DNA from: Actinomycetota bacterium
GTDB lineage: Bacteria > Actinomycetota > Actinomycetes > Actinomycetales > Microbacteriaceae
Direction of reading: 5' to 3'
Assembly (NCBI GenBank): GCA_947449765.1
Contig: CANFSP010000004.1
Span: 1-64,000 of the forward strand
DNA: 64,000 bases
Part shown: positions 19,646-30,201 of the stretch, one piece after another
How the letters are laid out: the number at the start of each line of letters is the position of its first letter
How positions within the stretch are numbered: the stretch's first letter is position 1
Notes under the pieces: generated by a model
Told to the model about the DNA's origin: nothing
Database searches by the model: none
Seen by the model: the letters and a program-made list of their open reading frames with translations, nothing else
Position numbers and translations under genes: made by a program

Positions 19646-20011
19646 GTGTCTTCGGGTGGCAGTGCAATTCGGGGGTCGCGTGTCGGTGCCGGTCCCATGG
19701 GCGAACAGGATCATGGCGTACACGCCGAGCGAATTTCGGTTTCGTATTGGGACGCACTCGGTAATGAAACCGTAAGGTATTTCTCCGCGAGCCTTCCGGA
19801 TGAAGAAATCCCTGAAATTATCGATTGCCCTCAATCCGGACTTCCCGCTGGTAGAGATAAAGATAATCCTCCCCAAGTTGCCAAACTCGAGCCGTATAAA
19901 ACCCACTTGGCCTATGTCAAAGAGCGGCGGTCACCAGAAGAGGCCGAACAAATCCTTGAGGATGCTCTTCACCAGCTTCGTGTTCGGCGCGGAACTGCAA
20001 AGCCCGAGTAG
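19646..20011 (+). CDS. RbpA-family protein, secG-linked paralogue
   Basis: This 121-residue protein starts SGGSAIRGSRVGAGPMGE and ends with EPYKTHLAYVKERRSPEE, matching the secG-linked family that databases often annotate as RNA polymerase-binding RbpA. As I recall the family, relatives carry a four-ligand zinc site (C-x3-H and CPxC). Here only the Cys in DCPQSG remains; the other positions read Asp, Asn and Ser. It begins with GTG immediately after the secG stop. A second, more classical RbpA gene lies at 61977-62348. Function here is inferred from family only. Confidence 0.7.
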   Translation: MSSGGSAIRGSRVGAGPMGEQDHGVHAERISVSYWDALGNETVRYFSASLPDEEIPEIIDCPQSGLPAGRDKDNPPQVAKLEPYKTHLAYVKERRSPEEAEQILEDALHQLRVRRGTAKPE

Positions 20012-20070
20012 TTTACGACGACCTCGAGCGAACTCGAATTGCAGCGTTGCCCAAGGCTAATTCCTGCGGG

Positions 20071-20814
20071 TCAGCTACCCGGATGAGCCGTTTGGCGATC
20101 CGTCCAGATCACTGTTTCGCGCTTTCCATGGACTCTCGAGGCTGGCACGGCAACATCATCAGCGCGAGCCAAGACTCGAGCGAGAGCGTCCGCCTTCAGC
20201 GGATCGGATACGAGTAGCCACACGCGCTCCGCTGAGTTAATCGCGGAGAATGTGAGTGAGACACGCTCAGGAGGCGGCTTGGGTGAGTGCATTACGGCCC
20301 ATGTCGTGATGGATGCGTCGTCTGGTTCTTGCGCTCCGGGAAAAAGCGATGCCACATGTGTGTCTGGGCCCATTCCCAGCAGAACCAGGTCGAAACGAGG
20401 CAGCGCGCCAAGATTCGTCCCGGGCTCACCCTGTGTGGCCAACTCCGCAGCATACGATGTCGCTGCCTGCTGAACCGAGTCAACGTCATCCGATGAGGGA
20501 ATTCGATGGATGTGGGCAGCGTTGAGTGCGACTCGATCGAGGAAGTTTTGCTGCGCCTGGTTGCAATTACGATCGGCGCTCACTCGTTCGAGGAACCGTT
20601 CGTCCCCCCACCACACGTGGACCGCCCCCCACTCCACCGCATCCAAGGGAATGCTGTTAAGAACAGCAATTCCAATCGTACCTCCGGTAAGAACGAGGTG
20701 AGCTGAGCCGAACTCATTAACCGCAGACGCAAGGACGCTTCCAATTGCGCGACCAACTTCGTCGCGAAGAGACTCCGGAGACTCCGAAATTCTCAGTTCA
20801 ATCGCGTTCGGCAC
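20071..20814 (-). CDS. pgl: 6-phosphogluconolactonase
   Basis: This 247-residue enzyme hydrolyses 6-phosphogluconolactone to 6-phosphogluconate. Family marks are LVLTGGT near the N-terminus, VWWGDERFL, and the LLGMGPDTHVASLFPG loop. The GTG at 20814 lies one base after the opcA stop and is preferred to a TTG at 20835, which would overlap opcA; the choice is not certain. It is the last gene of the tkt-tal-pgi-zwf-opcA-pgl operon and is convergent with the RbpA-like gene. Confidence 0.92.
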   Translation of the reverse strand: MPNAIELRISESPESLRDEVGRAIGSVLASAVNEFGSAHLVLTGGTIGIAVLNSIPLDAVEWGAVHVWWGDERFLERVSADRNCNQAQQNFLDRVALNAAHIHRIPSSDDVDSVQQAATSYAAELATQGEPGTNLGALPRFDLVLLGMGPDTHVASLFPGAQEPDDASITTWAVMHSPKPPPERVSLTFSAINSAERVWLLVSDPLKADALARVLARADDVAVPASRVHGKRETVIWTDRQTAHPGS

Positions 20815-20815
20815 G

Positions 20816-21748
20816 TCAGAGCCCAAGAACGTCAATGGCGGACGAAATCACATTCCCGTAAACCACGTCGGGATCGAGGCGTCGCAGCTCCTCCGCCAAG
20901 CAGTCTCGCAGGGTTCGACGTGCAAGAGTAATTTCATGCCTCGGCTGGCCGGGTTGTTCCAGCAATGCAACGGTTGAGTTGTTTCGAGAGAGTCGAATTT
21001 CTCCGGAAGGGCGAGTGAGAACGACTTCGTGAATGCTTCCATCCCGTTCTCCCGTGTTTTTTTCTCTAAATTCGATGGGGACACCCAGTTGAATCTGCAA
21101 CCAAACGGTGAGTAATTTTGCTGATGGTGAGCCAGGGGCTGCGGTAACGTGCCCACTGAGAATTGATTCGTAGGGTGGCTGGTCTAACACGGCAGCCAGT
21201 TGGGTTCTCCAGAGCGTCAATCGAGTCCACGCGAAATCGGCGTCGCCAGGTGTGTAGCTCAGACACAACTGTTTGAGAGCGGCGTCTGTGTCGGTCTGCG
21301 CGAATGCATCAGTGATTCGACACTGCGCTATCGCACCCAATGGCGAAAGAGCGGCGACTTTAGGTGACTCTTGTGGCCACCAGGTCACCACTGGTGCATC
21401 GGGGAGGAGCAGACCCATGACGAGCCCCTGTTGGTCAGAGCCAACCTCACCATAGGCGCGCAAGACGACTACCTCACTCGCGCCAGCGTCTCCGCCGATG
21501 CGAATTTCTGCGTCGAGCCGGTTTGAGATGTTCGTCGACTCACGAGGTATCGAGAGCACAATGACCCGCATCGGGTGTTCTCGGCTCGCTAAGTTTGCTG
21601 CCTCGATAGCATCCTCTTCTTTTCCCGGCTCGGTAGAAATGACGAGGGTCAAGACGCGCCCGAGTGCGACTGCTCCACCGTCTTCGCGTAACGAAACGAG
21701 ATGTTTGGATACCTGTGCAGTCGTGGTGTGAGGTAATTCGACAATCAT
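20816..21748 (-). CDS. opcA: Glucose-6-phosphate dehydrogenase assembly protein OpcA
   Basis: This 310-residue protein belongs to the OpcA family, needed for full activity of glucose-6-phosphate dehydrogenase in cyanobacteria and Actinobacteria. Conserved patches are LSIPRE, LLLPDAPVVTWWPQ and the C-terminal DCLAEELRRLDPDVVYG. The ATG at 21748 overlaps the zwf stop as ATGA, so translation is coupled. An upstream extension reading into zwf was discarded. Confidence 0.93.
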   Translation of the reverse strand: MIVELPHTTTAQVSKHLVSLREDGGAVALGRVLTLVISTEPGKEEDAIEAANLASREHPMRVIVLSIPRESTNISNRLDAEIRIGGDAGASEVVVLRAYGEVGSDQQGLVMGLLLPDAPVVTWWPQESPKVAALSPLGAIAQCRITDAFAQTDTDAALKQLCLSYTPGDADFAWTRLTLWRTQLAAVLDQPPYESILSGHVTAAPGSPSAKLLTVWLQIQLGVPIEFREKNTGERDGSIHEVVLTRPSGEIRLSRNNSTVALLEQPGQPRHEITLARRTLRDCLAEELRRLDPDVVYGNVISSAIDVLGL

Positions 21749-23292
21749 GGACGCCTCCACGTTCGACCATCGCGAGCCATCAGCGCGTCGGCTGAATCGG
21801 GTCCCCATGATCCTGGGCGATAGGGGTCGGGTGGCCCCTGGGTTGACCAGAACTCTTCGATGGGATCAAGAATCTTCCACGAAAGTTCTACTTCTTCATG
21901 TCGAGGAAAGAGTGGAGGTTCACCCAAAAGAACGTCCAGGATGAGTCGCTCGTAGGCTTCTGGACTCTGCTCGGTGAACGCGTGTCCGTACCCAAAATCC
22001 ATCGTGACATCTCTGACCTGCATCCCCGCACCAGGAACTTTTGAGCCAAAGCGAATGGTCACGCCTTCATCAGGTTGCACCCGAATCACGAGTGCATTTT
22101 GTCCGAGGGCAGAGGTCTGGTGCTCGGCAAACAAGTACTGTGGCGCACGTTTGAAAACGACGGCAATTTCCGTAACTCGACGACCAAGACGCTTGCCGGC
22201 TCGCAGGTAGAACGGGACGCCCGCCCAGCGACGGGTCGCTATATCTAGTCGCATTGCCGCGTACGTTTCCGTCAAGGAGGCTGGATTCATCCCGTCTTCT
22301 TCGAGAAATCCCGGCACGAACTCGCCTCCCTGCCATCCTCCCGTGTATTGACCGCGTGCTGTCGACAGGGCTAAATCCTGGGGGAGCCGGACTGCTGCCA
22401 AAACCTTCTCTTTTTCAGCACGCAAATCGTCGGCATGAAAGGAAATCGGTTCCTCCATGGCGGTAAGGGCGAGCAGTTGGAGCAGGTGGTTTTGAATGAC
22501 GTCTCGAGCCGCACCGATTCCGTCGTAATAGCCAGCACGTCCACCCACTCCGATGTCTTCAGCCATCGTAATTTGGACATGGTCAACGTGTTCCGAGTTC
22601 CAGAGTGGTTCAAACAACTGGTTGGCAAATCTGAGGGCGAGAATGTTCTGTACCGTCTCTTTACCGAGGTAGTGGTCGATTCTAAAAATCGAATCACTCG
22701 GGAAGACCGATTCGACCACGTCGTTCAACTCTCGTGCCGTCGCTAAATCAGAACCGAAAGGCTTCTCAATCACAACGCGTCGCCATTCATTGTCGTGTGG
22801 CGCGGCCAGGCCGGATCTCAAGAGTTGCTTGGTCACACTGGGAAAAGACCGAGGCGGTATAGACAGGTAAAACGCGTGATTTCCCATGGTGCCGCGCTTC
22901 TCGTCCAGCTCTGTGATGGTGTGCTTAAGTCGATCGAAGGCGGCATCGTCGTCAAAGGTGCCTTGAACAAAACGAATTCCCTTAGCCAACTGTTCCCAGA
23001 CATCTTCTCGGAACTCGGTGCGCGCATACTGTCGCACGGCATCGTGTACTTCTTGAGCGAAATCCTCGTGGGCCCACTCACGACGCGCAAAACCAATCAG
23101 CGCAAACCCCGGGGGGAGTAAACCTCGATTCGCCAGGTCGTAGACCGCAGGCATGAGTTTCTTACGAGAGAGGTCACCGGTGACGCCGAATATGACCAGC
23201 GAACAGGGACCAGCGATGCGATTCAGGCGCCGATCTTCTACTACGCGTAGGGGATTGTGATGTGCCGATATGCCTGTCTCAGGAGCATTCAT
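21745..23292 (-). CDS. zwf: Glucose-6-phosphate 1-dehydrogenase
   Basis: This 515-residue enzyme catalyses the entry step of the oxidative pentose-phosphate pathway, producing NADPH. The coenzyme-binding fingerprint GVTGDLSRKK is at 36-45. The catalytic RIDHYLGKE segment is at 204-212, with His207 and Lys211. EKPFG lies at 176-180. It starts 12 bases after pgi and ends overlapping opcA. Confidence 0.97.
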   Translation of the reverse strand: MNAPETGISAHHNPLRVVEDRRLNRIAGPCSLVIFGVTGDLSRKKLMPAVYDLANRGLLPPGFALIGFARREWAHEDFAQEVHDAVRQYARTEFREDVWEQLAKGIRFVQGTFDDDAAFDRLKHTITELDEKRGTMGNHAFYLSIPPRSFPSVTKQLLRSGLAAPHDNEWRRVVIEKPFGSDLATARELNDVVESVFPSDSIFRIDHYLGKETVQNILALRFANQLFEPLWNSEHVDHVQITMAEDIGVGGRAGYYDGIGAARDVIQNHLLQLLALTAMEEPISFHADDLRAEKEKVLAAVRLPQDLALSTARGQYTGGWQGGEFVPGFLEEDGMNPASLTETYAAMRLDIATRRWAGVPFYLRAGKRLGRRVTEIAVVFKRAPQYLFAEHQTSALGQNALVIRVQPDEGVTIRFGSKVPGAGMQVRDVTMDFGYGHAFTEQSPEAYERLILDVLLGEPPLFPRHEEVELSWKILDPIEEFWSTQGPPDPYRPGSWGPDSADALMARDGRTWRRP

Positions 23293-23304
23293 GCGTTGAT
23301 GTGC

Positions 23305-24915
23305 CTAGTTAAAAGCTTCAAAAAGGGCCAGTAGGTGTGACTCTCCAGCGGGGAGCGTGAGCGTCAGCACAGGGCGACCGTGAGACGCGAGCACTTCAGC
23401 ATCTCCGGCGGCCTGGGCAGAAATGAGTTCACCACAAGTGAACGAAGAGTCCGGGATAGCCAAATCGGCTGCCTCGTTTTGCACAATTTGGATAAATACA
23501 CCGGTCGGATATCCACCCTTGTGGAATTGGCCGGTCGAATGTAAAAACCTCGGGCCCCAGCCAAAGGTGACCGGACGTCCGGCTCGAGCAGCGAGGAGAT
23601 CTCTGACTCCGCTTGTTTGAGGGAGGTTGGCTCGGTCGATGTACGCCTGAATCGAGACATAACCCGCATCAGAGAGCGTCTCAAGGATGGAGGTAATGGC
23701 TTCACGAGCGGTGGTGGAATTCTTCGCGAAGTCACCGTGTGCACGAACTTCGATTCCGCCATCGACGAAGAGCGCTTTGGTTGACGACGGCTTGCCGGTG
23801 AGGAGGGCACGTGTGGCTACCTTTGCCGACTCGACGTCGGGCTGGTCGAAGGGATTTACTCCGATTAGGTAGGCCGCGATGCTCGTTGCAAACTCCCACA
23901 TGACAAACAGAGCGCCGAGGGTGCCAGAGATGAGAATTTCACCATCGTGACGATCATGAGCAACCAGGTGGTGTTCATGCGCATCATCGACAAATCGCAC
24001 AATTTGGAGGTCGGGCAGATGTGCCCCTACTTCAGTAGAAACCACATCTAGAACGACGGGGAGAATGCCTTTGCCATGTTTTCCGGTCGACTCTGCGACA
24101 AGTTGTTCGACCCAATCGGGAAACCCTTGCACGTGCGTTCCATCTGTGATCAGGCCAATCTTTGGATCCTGTGACACCGATTTTGCGATTGCTGCCCCCA
24201 ACACGAGGGCTGGATTGGCTGGATCGTCTATGGAGCACTCGAGTGTCGCCGCTATGGCTTCAGAAACGATAGACGAGATATCAACACCCGCAAGCCCGGC
24301 AGGAACCAACCCGAATGCCGTCACAGCAGAAAATCGTCCGCCGACAGTGGGATCCGCGTTGAAGACTCGATACCCCGCTGCACGCGATGCTTTGTCAAGA
24401 GGTGAATTGGGGTCCGTCACAACGATAATTCGAGTGGACGGCTCGATTCCGGCCGCGTTGAAGGCCGCCTCGAAAATCTTCTTTGCACTATCTGTTTCGA
24501 CCGTCGAGCCAGATTTGCTCGACACCACGAGAACGGTGCTCGAGAGATCATCACCGAGCGCTGACCGGACCTGGCCCGGCGACGTTGAATCAAGAATGAC
24601 CAGTTCGGCCCCAGCCGTGTTCGCCATTACCTCGGGGGCTAACGAGCTACCGCCCATTCCGGCGAGAACTATTCTCGTGAGACCAGATTCGTGAAGGTGT
24701 GAACGAAGTTCGGTTATCTCGTCGATGAGCGGAGCGACATCGAGGGCGGAAGAAACCCATCCGAGGCGAATTGACGCCTCTGCTTCCGCATCGGCGCCCC
24801 AAATCGTTGAATCTTTGTCAGCAATGCGCGACGCAATGAAGGATTCGATGAGGCTCGGGAGTGAGTCCTCGACTGCTTTTTTAGCGCGACCGGAAACATG
24901 GATTCGTACGCTCAT
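23305..24915 (-). CDS. pgi: Glucose-6-phosphate isomerase
   Basis: This 536-residue SIS-fold enzyme interconverts glucose-6-phosphate and fructose-6-phosphate. Seen are [11 protein letters not shown], the SKSGSTVET phosphate-binding loop and [14 protein letters not shown]. It is the actinobacterial form normally encoded between tal and zwf. The ATG at 24915 overlaps the tal stop as ATGA, and the start fits the N-terminus [10 protein letters not shown] longer reading into tal was rejected. Confidence 0.93.
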   Translation of the reverse strand: MSVRIHVSGRAKKAVEDSLPSLIESFIASRIADKDSTIWGADAEAEASIRLGWVSSALDVAPLIDEITELRSHLHESGLTRIVLAGMGGSSLAPEVMANTAGAELVILDSTSPGQVRSALGDDLSSTVLVVSSKSGSTVETDSAKKIFEAAFNAAGIEPSTRIIVVTDPNSPLDKASRAAGYRVFNADPTVGGRFSAVTAFGLVPAGLAGVDISSIVSEAIAATLECSIDDPANPALVLGAAIAKSVSQDPKIGLITDGTHVQGFPDWVEQLVAESTGKHGKGILPVVLDVVSTEVGAHLPDLQIVRFVDDAHEHHLVAHDRHDGEILISGTLGALFVMWEFATSIAAYLIGVNPFDQPDVESAKVATRALLTGKPSSTKALFVDGGIEVRAHGDFAKNSTTAREAITSILETLSDAGYVSIQAYIDRANLPQTSGVRDLLAARAGRPVTFGWGPRFLHSTGQFHKGGYPTGVFIQIVQNEAADLAIPDSSFTCGELISAQAAGDAEVLASHGRPVLTLTLPAGESHLLALFEAFN

Positions 24916-26018
24916 AGTGAAGCCTCCAAGGCTTTTTTGACAGTCTCCAAGAGTTCGCCCCATGAGACGATGAATTTCTCAACGCCTTCGGTTTCAAGTA
25001 AGGTCGTCACTTCGGAGAAATCTATGCCCAGAGCTTCGAGCTTTGAAAAGACGACTCGTGCACTCTCGTAGTGCGAGGTGATGGTGTCACCTTCAATAAC
25101 TCCGTGGTCTGCAACCGCTAAAAGTGTCTTTTCGGGCATGGTGTTGACGACATCCGCAGCGACAAGTTGAGTTACGTACAGCGTGTCACTCAGATCAGGG
25201 TCTTTTACCCCCGTTGAAGCCCAAAGCGGGCGTTGGACGTGAGCACCGTCGGCAAGCAACGACACAGCACGGGGGGATGAAAACGTCTCGTGAAAGAGTT
25301 GGTAGGCAAGCCGCGCATTTGCCACTCCAGCCTGTCCGGTGAGGGTTTCTGCCTCAATTGTGCCCATCTCGCGAAGCCGCCGGTCTAGTTCCGTGTCGAC
25401 ACGAGAGACAAAGAACGATGCGACTGAACGAATAGTGCTGAGATCGATACCGTTCGCTCGTGCACGTTCCAAGCCCGATAGATAGGCGTTCATGACACCC
25501 TCATAACGCTCGATGCTGAAAATGAGGGTGACGTTGACACTGATGCCGGCAGCGATGACCTCGGTAATTGCGTCGAGACCAGCAAGAGTGGCCGGAATCT
25601 TGATGAGGGCATTTGGTCGGTTTACCTGAGTCCACAGGCGTTTCGCTTCCTCGATGGTTCCCACCGTGTCGTGCGCCAATGTCGGCGAGACCTCAATAGA
25701 GACGCGACCGTCTAAACCTCCCGTTTTCTGGAAAGTGGGCATAAATATGTCACAAGCCTCGGTGACGTCCCGAGTAGTTATCTCGAACACAGCCTCTTCG
25801 GGATCGGTGTGACGTGATGCGATCTCACTGACCTGATCAGCATAAGCAGCCCCATTTGTGAGTGCAGCAGCGAAAATTGATGGGTTGGTCGTAACCCCGA
25901 CGACATTGCTGGTAGCGATGAGGTCCTTCAAATTGCCGGAGGTAATTCGTTCGCGAGACAGGTCATCGAGCCAAATACTGACTCCTGCTTGAGACAATTC
26001 AGCAGTAGGAGATTTCAT
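24912..26018 (-). CDS. tal: Transaldolase
   Basis: This 368-residue enzyme transfers a dihydroxyacetone unit in the non-oxidative pentose-phosphate pathway. GVTTNPSIF (41-49) and the Schiff-base lysine Lys140 in NALIKIPAT are visible, and the length matches the actinobacterial class. The ATG lies 24 bases after the tkt stop, with AGGG about 12 bases upstream. It overlaps pgi by four bases. Confidence 0.96.
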   Translation of the reverse strand: MKSPTAELSQAGVSIWLDDLSRERITSGNLKDLIATSNVVGVTTNPSIFAAALTNGAAYADQVSEIASRHTDPEEAVFEITTRDVTEACDIFMPTFQKTGGLDGRVSIEVSPTLAHDTVGTIEEAKRLWTQVNRPNALIKIPATLAGLDAITEVIAAGISVNVTLIFSIERYEGVMNAYLSGLERARANGIDLSTIRSVASFFVSRVDTELDRRLREMGTIEAETLTGQAGVANARLAYQLFHETFSSPRAVSLLADGAHVQRPLWASTGVKDPDLSDTLYVTQLVAADVVNTMPEKTLLAVADHGVIEGDTITSHYESARVVFSKLEALGIDFSEVTTLLETEGVEKFIVSWGELLETVKKALEASL

Positions 26019-26042
26019 GTTGTAGTTTTCCCTGAGATTTTC

Positions 26043-28142
26043 TTAGTGTGAGGTTTCGGCATGCGATTCGCGTGCCGCGATGACGACGTTCTCGACGGTA
26101 ATGCCGAAGTTGGTGAAGAGCGTCGCATAATCGGCCGATGCGCCAAACTCGTCGATCCCGATGCTGCGTCCGCTGTCGCCGACGATTCCTCGCCAGCTGA
26201 GCACAGATCCTGCTTCAACGGAAACTCGCGCGCGAACTGAACGCGGCAAGACTTCTTCTCGATACGTTGAATCTTGTTCTGCAAACCATTCGAGACACGG
26301 TGCTGATACGACACGTGCCTGGATTCCCTCACTCGCAAGAATCTCGCGTGCCTGCATGGCGAGCTGAACTTCGCTTCCGGAAGCAACGAGTATCACGTCG
26401 GGTTGTGCCTTGTCTGCTTCGGCGAAGATGTAGGCTCCTCGAGCGGTTCCGCGAGCATGTGCTAAAACACCGCCCTGGGCATTGTCGTTTCCCCGCTCAA
26501 AAACAGGCAGATTTTGACGCGAGAGAGCAATCCCTGCTGGCCGATGGTTTCTCTGAAGAATGGTGAGCCACGCGTAAGCCGTCTCATTGGCGTCGGCTGG
26601 GCGCACGACGTCGAAGTTGGGAATAGCACGCAAGGATGCGAGTTGCTCGATGGGTTGATGTGTTGGCCCATCCTCACCCAGGGCGATTGAATCATGGGTC
26701 CACACAAATGTTGAGGGAACAGACATGAGAGCAGCCAGTCTTACGGCGGGTCGCATGTAGTCACTGAAGATCAAGAAAGTGCCACCAAATGGTCGTGTTT
26801 TACCGTGAAGGACAATGCCATTGAGGATGGCGCCCATCGCGTGCTCACGGATTCCGAAGTGCAGAACCCGACCGTATGGGTCTCCGGAAAACTCGTGGGT
26901 GGACCACTTTTCTGGGACGAAGGACTTCGCGCCATGAATCGTCGTGAGGTTCGATTCTGCGAGGTCGGCAGAACCTCCCCAGAACTCTGGAACGATGGGC
27001 GCGATCGCGTTGATGACCTTACCGGAAGCCGCGCGAGTAGAGACGTCTGTTCCTGCGGGAAATTGGGGGAGTGCGTCTTCGAGACCCTCAGGCAGTTCCC
27101 CGGCCTCGAGTCGCTCGAACAACGCCCTGTTTTCTGGGTTCGCATGTGACCACGCGTCGAAAGATTTCTGCCAGTCAACGCGGGCTTGGGCGCCGCGCTC
27201 AATCGCTTTTCTGCTGTGCGCAAGGACCTCAGAATCGACGGCGAAGGTTTTCTCAGGATCGAATCCCAGGGCTTGCTTGAGCGCAGCAAGTTCAGTTCCG
27301 CCCAGAGCGGACCCGTGAATCTTCCCGGAATTTTGCTTGTTAGGTGCTGGCCATCCAATGATGGTCTTCAGGATGATGAGAGTCGGCTTTGACGATTCTC
27401 GTTGCCCAGCGACGATGGCTTCGTGCAGCTCACGCACATCCTCGACGTACGACCCCGTTTTTTTCCAGTCGACAGTTCGCACGTCCCAGCCATAGGCCTC
27501 GTAGCGAGATGCAACATCCTCGGTGAACGCGATCGTGGTGTCATCTTCGATGGAAATCTGGTTTGAATCATAAATGGCAATCAGGTTGCCAAGTTCTTGG
27601 TGCCCCGCGAGGGACGACGCCTCGGAGGTCACTCCTTCTTGGAGGTCACCGTCTCCGGCTAAAACATAAATGAAATGATCGAACGGGCTCGTTCCGGCGG
27701 GAGCTTGAGGGTCAAAAAGTCCTCGTTCGTATCTCGCAGCGTAGGCAAAACCAACTGCCGACGCGAGACCTTGCCCGAGTGGTCCGGTGGTAATTTCGAC
27801 GCCGCGAGTGTGGCCATATTCCGGGTGGCCGGGAGTAAGTGAACCCCAGGTGCGAAGTGCTTTCAGGTCATCGAGTTCAAGACCGTAACCGTTCAGAAAA
27901 AGTTGCGTGTACTGCGTGAGGGAGCTGTGTCCGATTGACAAGATAAAGCGGTCACGTCCGACCCAGGTGTCGTCACGAGGGTCACGGCGCATCACCTTGT
28001 TGAACAAGAGATAGGCAACCGGGGCCAAGCTGATTGCGGTGCCGGGGTGACCATTCCCGACCTTTTCAACGGCATCTGCGGCCAGCACGCGGGCGGTATC
28101 TACAGCCCTGTCGTCGAGTTCATTCCAGTGCAAGTCAGTCAT
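26043..28142 (-). CDS. tkt: Transketolase
   Basis: This 699-residue thiamine-diphosphate enzyme moves two-carbon ketol units between sugar phosphates. Marks are GNGHPGTA near residue 32, the thiamine-binding GDGDLQEG through IAIYDSNQIS region (about 155-190), and the central pyrimidine-domain segment GIREHAMGAI. The ATG at 28142 (MTDLHWNELD) is preferred to a TTG nine bases upstream; GAAAGG lies about 12 bases before it. It heads the six-gene pentose-phosphate operon and is divergent from ctaB. Confidence 0.96.
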   Translation of the reverse strand: MTDLHWNELDDRAVDTARVLAADAVEKVGNGHPGTAISLAPVAYLLFNKVMRRDPRDDTWVGRDRFILSIGHSSLTQYTQLFLNGYGLELDDLKALRTWGSLTPGHPEYGHTRGVEITTGPLGQGLASAVGFAYAARYERGLFDPQAPAGTSPFDHFIYVLAGDGDLQEGVTSEASSLAGHQELGNLIAIYDSNQISIEDDTTIAFTEDVASRYEAYGWDVRTVDWKKTGSYVEDVRELHEAIVAGQRESSKPTLIILKTIIGWPAPNKQNSGKIHGSALGGTELAALKQALGFDPEKTFAVDSEVLAHSRKAIERGAQARVDWQKSFDAWSHANPENRALFERLEAGELPEGLEDALPQFPAGTDVSTRAASGKVINAIAPIVPEFWGGSADLAESNLTTIHGAKSFVPEKWSTHEFSGDPYGRVLHFGIREHAMGAILNGIVLHGKTRPFGGTFLIFSDYMRPAVRLAALMSVPSTFVWTHDSIALGEDGPTHQPIEQLASLRAIPNFDVVRPADANETAYAWLTILQRNHRPAGIALSRQNLPVFERGNDNAQGGVLAHARGTARGAYIFAEADKAQPDVILVASGSEVQLAMQAREILASEGIQARVVSAPCLEWFAEQDSTYREEVLPRSVRARVSVEAGSVLSWRGIVGDSGRSIGIDEFGASADYATLFTNFGITVENVVIAARESHAETSH

Positions 28143-28311
28143 ATTGCGCAATCGACCTTTCGGGCGCCTCGTGATACCTCAACCTCACCCGCTACTCAGC
28201 AGGCAAAGCTCAAGGCCTTCGTCTCAGTGCCACAGGCACATCCCAAGTATAACGATGAGGCAACCGCGACCTCATCCGGTGCAGTCGTCAGCGACCAATA
28301 GAGTTCGTGCC

Positions 28312-28348
28312 TAAACTATGAGTGACCCTCTACCCAGACACAAGGCTC
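28312..28348 (+). promoter_or_regulatory. ctaB promoter
   Basis: TAAACT (28312-28317) is a good -10. A GTG only four bases downstream (28322) and an ATG at 28349 are both in frame. The latter would have a leader of about 25 bases. Confidence 0.45.
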
Positions 28349-29272
28349 ATGACGACCCAACTCGATCACACAGCAACCACTGTGAGCTTTCGACGAAAGT
28401 TTCGCGCCTACGTAGCACTCACTAAGCCCCGGGTCATGGAACTGTTGCTGGCAGTGACGATTCCCACCATGTTTCTTGCTCAGCGCGGAGTGCCTTCACT
28501 CTGGCTGGTTCTTGTGACCTTGGCTGGGGGAGCACTCAGTGCAGGAGCAGCAGGGGCATTCAACTGCTATATCGACAGAGACATCGATCGGCTGATGAAA
28601 CGAACCGAGGGTAGACCGTTGGTCACCGGCGAGATTACGGACAAGCAAGCCCTCGTGTTCGCGAGCTCGCTGGCTGTCATCAGCACCGTCATTTTTGCTG
28701 TTTTTACCAACTGGCTTGCCACAGCTTTATCAGTAGCGGCGATTCTTTTTTACGTGTGTGTCTACTCATTGCTTCTCAAGCGAAGGACTCCGCAGAACAT
28801 TGTGTGGGGCGGGGCTGCAGGTGGTTTTCCCGTTCTCATCGGGTGGGCGGTGGTCAACGATTCCCTCACGTGGGCGCCGGTCATTCTTTTTCTCATTATT
28901 TTTTTATGGACCCCACCGCACTACTGGCCACTCTCGTGGCGCTACCGCAAGGATTATCGAGCTGCGAGCATTCCCATGCTGACCGTGGTCCGCGGACGTG
29001 TCATCGTGGGAATCCAAATCGTCTTGTACACCTGGGCAACCGTGGTCGCTTCACTCCTGCTCGTCGTCGTTGCACCCATGGGCTTTGTATACGGTTTTGT
29101 TGCCCTTGTCGCGGGTGTCTGGTTCGTCGTGGAGAGCCACCGATTGTATTCTCGAGCAATTCGTCACGAGGACCCAGCGCCGATGCGTTTGTTCCATTTA
29201 TCCAACGCTTATTTGACGCTCATTTTTCTCGCGATAGCCGTTGATGCTCTCGTGTCGTTGAAGTTCTTCTAG
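28349..29272 (+). CDS. ctaB: Protoheme IX farnesyltransferase (haem O synthase)
   Basis: This protein of about 307 residues is an integral membrane prenyltransferase of the UbiA superfamily. It adds a farnesyl group to haem B for cytochrome oxidase. The first Asp-rich motif NCYIDRDIDRLM is at about 72-83, and the second conserved loop is PHYWPLSWRYRKDY. Some seven to nine hydrophobic helices are visible. The start could instead be the GTG at 28322 (nine residues longer). It is divergent from tkt and convergent with ctaA, the usual actinobacterial layout. Confidence 0.93.
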   Translation: MTTQLDHTATTVSFRRKFRAYVALTKPRVMELLLAVTIPTMFLAQRGVPSLWLVLVTLAGGALSAGAAGAFNCYIDRDIDRLMKRTEGRPLVTGEITDKQALVFASSLAVISTVIFAVFTNWLATALSVAAILFYVCVYSLLLKRRTPQNIVWGGAAGGFPVLIGWAVVNDSLTWAPVILFLIIFLWTPPHYWPLSWRYRKDYRAASIPMLTVVRGRVIVGIQIVLYTWATVVASLLLVVVAPMGFVYGFVALVAGVWFVVESHRLYSRAIRHEDPAPMRLFHLSNAYLTLIFLAIAVDALVSLKFF

Positions 29273-30201
29273 ACTTCAGCCCTCGAAATTGCCGAAATCT
29301 TAGGCGTCGGGATGCCGCATGCGCGCGCAACAACATTCGTCGCCCCCGAAATAACCAGACATGCAAATAGCATGTGCAATCCCACGAGCACTGGTGGCAG
29401 CCCACTGATGGATTGCGCAATACCTACGGCAATCTGACAGACGTTCACGACGAACAGGAACGTGATCGGAACGGTTAATGCTCGAACGTGAAAGCGCATA
29501 GAGACGACGAGGAGAACGACCACTGAGATGAATGCCGAATATGCGCTCAGTTTGTGAATCAACTCGATTGTGACCGTGTCGAGGTCATTGCGTGGCGCAC
29601 TGGCATCTCCAGCGTGAGGACCAGATCCCGTCGTCAATATTCCGAGAAGCACGGTCGCTGACTCCGCAACAAGCATCACCCACGAAATCGCGAAAACTGA
29701 ACGTGGCACAATGCCCTGCGCGGGGCTACCGGCATTTTTTCGGGTGGAGAGCACAAGAAGAGTGGCCAATGAAATCAGCACTCCAGAGATGACGAAATGC
29801 AGTCCGACAACGTATGGATTGAGAGTGACCAGAACGCTAATTCCCCCGACAACCGCTTGGAGGGGTATTCCCAATCCGATGAATAAGCTCAACCAAAATG
29901 GCTGTGGACTTATCTTTCGCCATCGGACAACAGAAAGAAACGTCAGAACGGCAATGATGACGAGGACGAAGGTTAGTAATCGATTGCCAAATTCGATGAG
30001 TCCGTGAATGCCCATCTCCGGAGTGGTCACGATGGATGATCCATCACAGGTCGGCCACTGTGGACACCCGAGTCCGCTTGCCGTAAGTCGGACGGCGCCA
30101 CCGGTCACCACAATGCCTATTTGCACAGCCAGAGAAATCCACGCCATGACGTGCACATATTTATTTCTGGCCGGGGGCATCATGAGCTTGAACATCTTCA
30201 C
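29269..30201 (-). CDS. ctaA: Haem A synthase, CtaA/COX15 family
   Basis: This 310-residue membrane protein has about eight transmembrane helices and oxidises haem O to haem A. The conserved RLTASGLGCPQWPTC segment carries the paired cysteines of the extracellular loop, and conserved histidines follow (GIHGLIEFGNR and VGLHFVISG). GTG at 30201 is the longest start; the ATG at 30195 is also possible. It overlaps ctaB by four bases at the 3' end. Confidence 0.93.
   Translation of the reverse strand: MKMFKLMMPPARNKYVHVMAWISLAVQIGIVVTGGAVRLTASGLGCPQWPTCDGSSIVTTPEMGIHGLIEFGNRLLTFVLVIIAVLTFLSVVRWRKISPQPFWLSLFIGLGIPLQAVVGGISVLVTLNPYVVGLHFVISGVLISLATLLVLSTRKNAGSPAQGIVPRSVFAISWVMLVAESATVLLGILTTGSGPHAGDASAPRNDLDTVTIELIHKLSAYSAFISVVVLLVVSMRFHVRALTVPITFLFVVNVCQIAVGIAQSISGLPPVLVGLHMLFACLVISGATNVVARACGIPTPKISAISRAEV

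Noticed and set aside
24065-24694. 209-residue open frame on the plus strand
   Set aside because: It lies antisense to pgi, has a composition typical of a shadow frame (Ala/Ser/Thr/Pro-rich) and no family resemblance.
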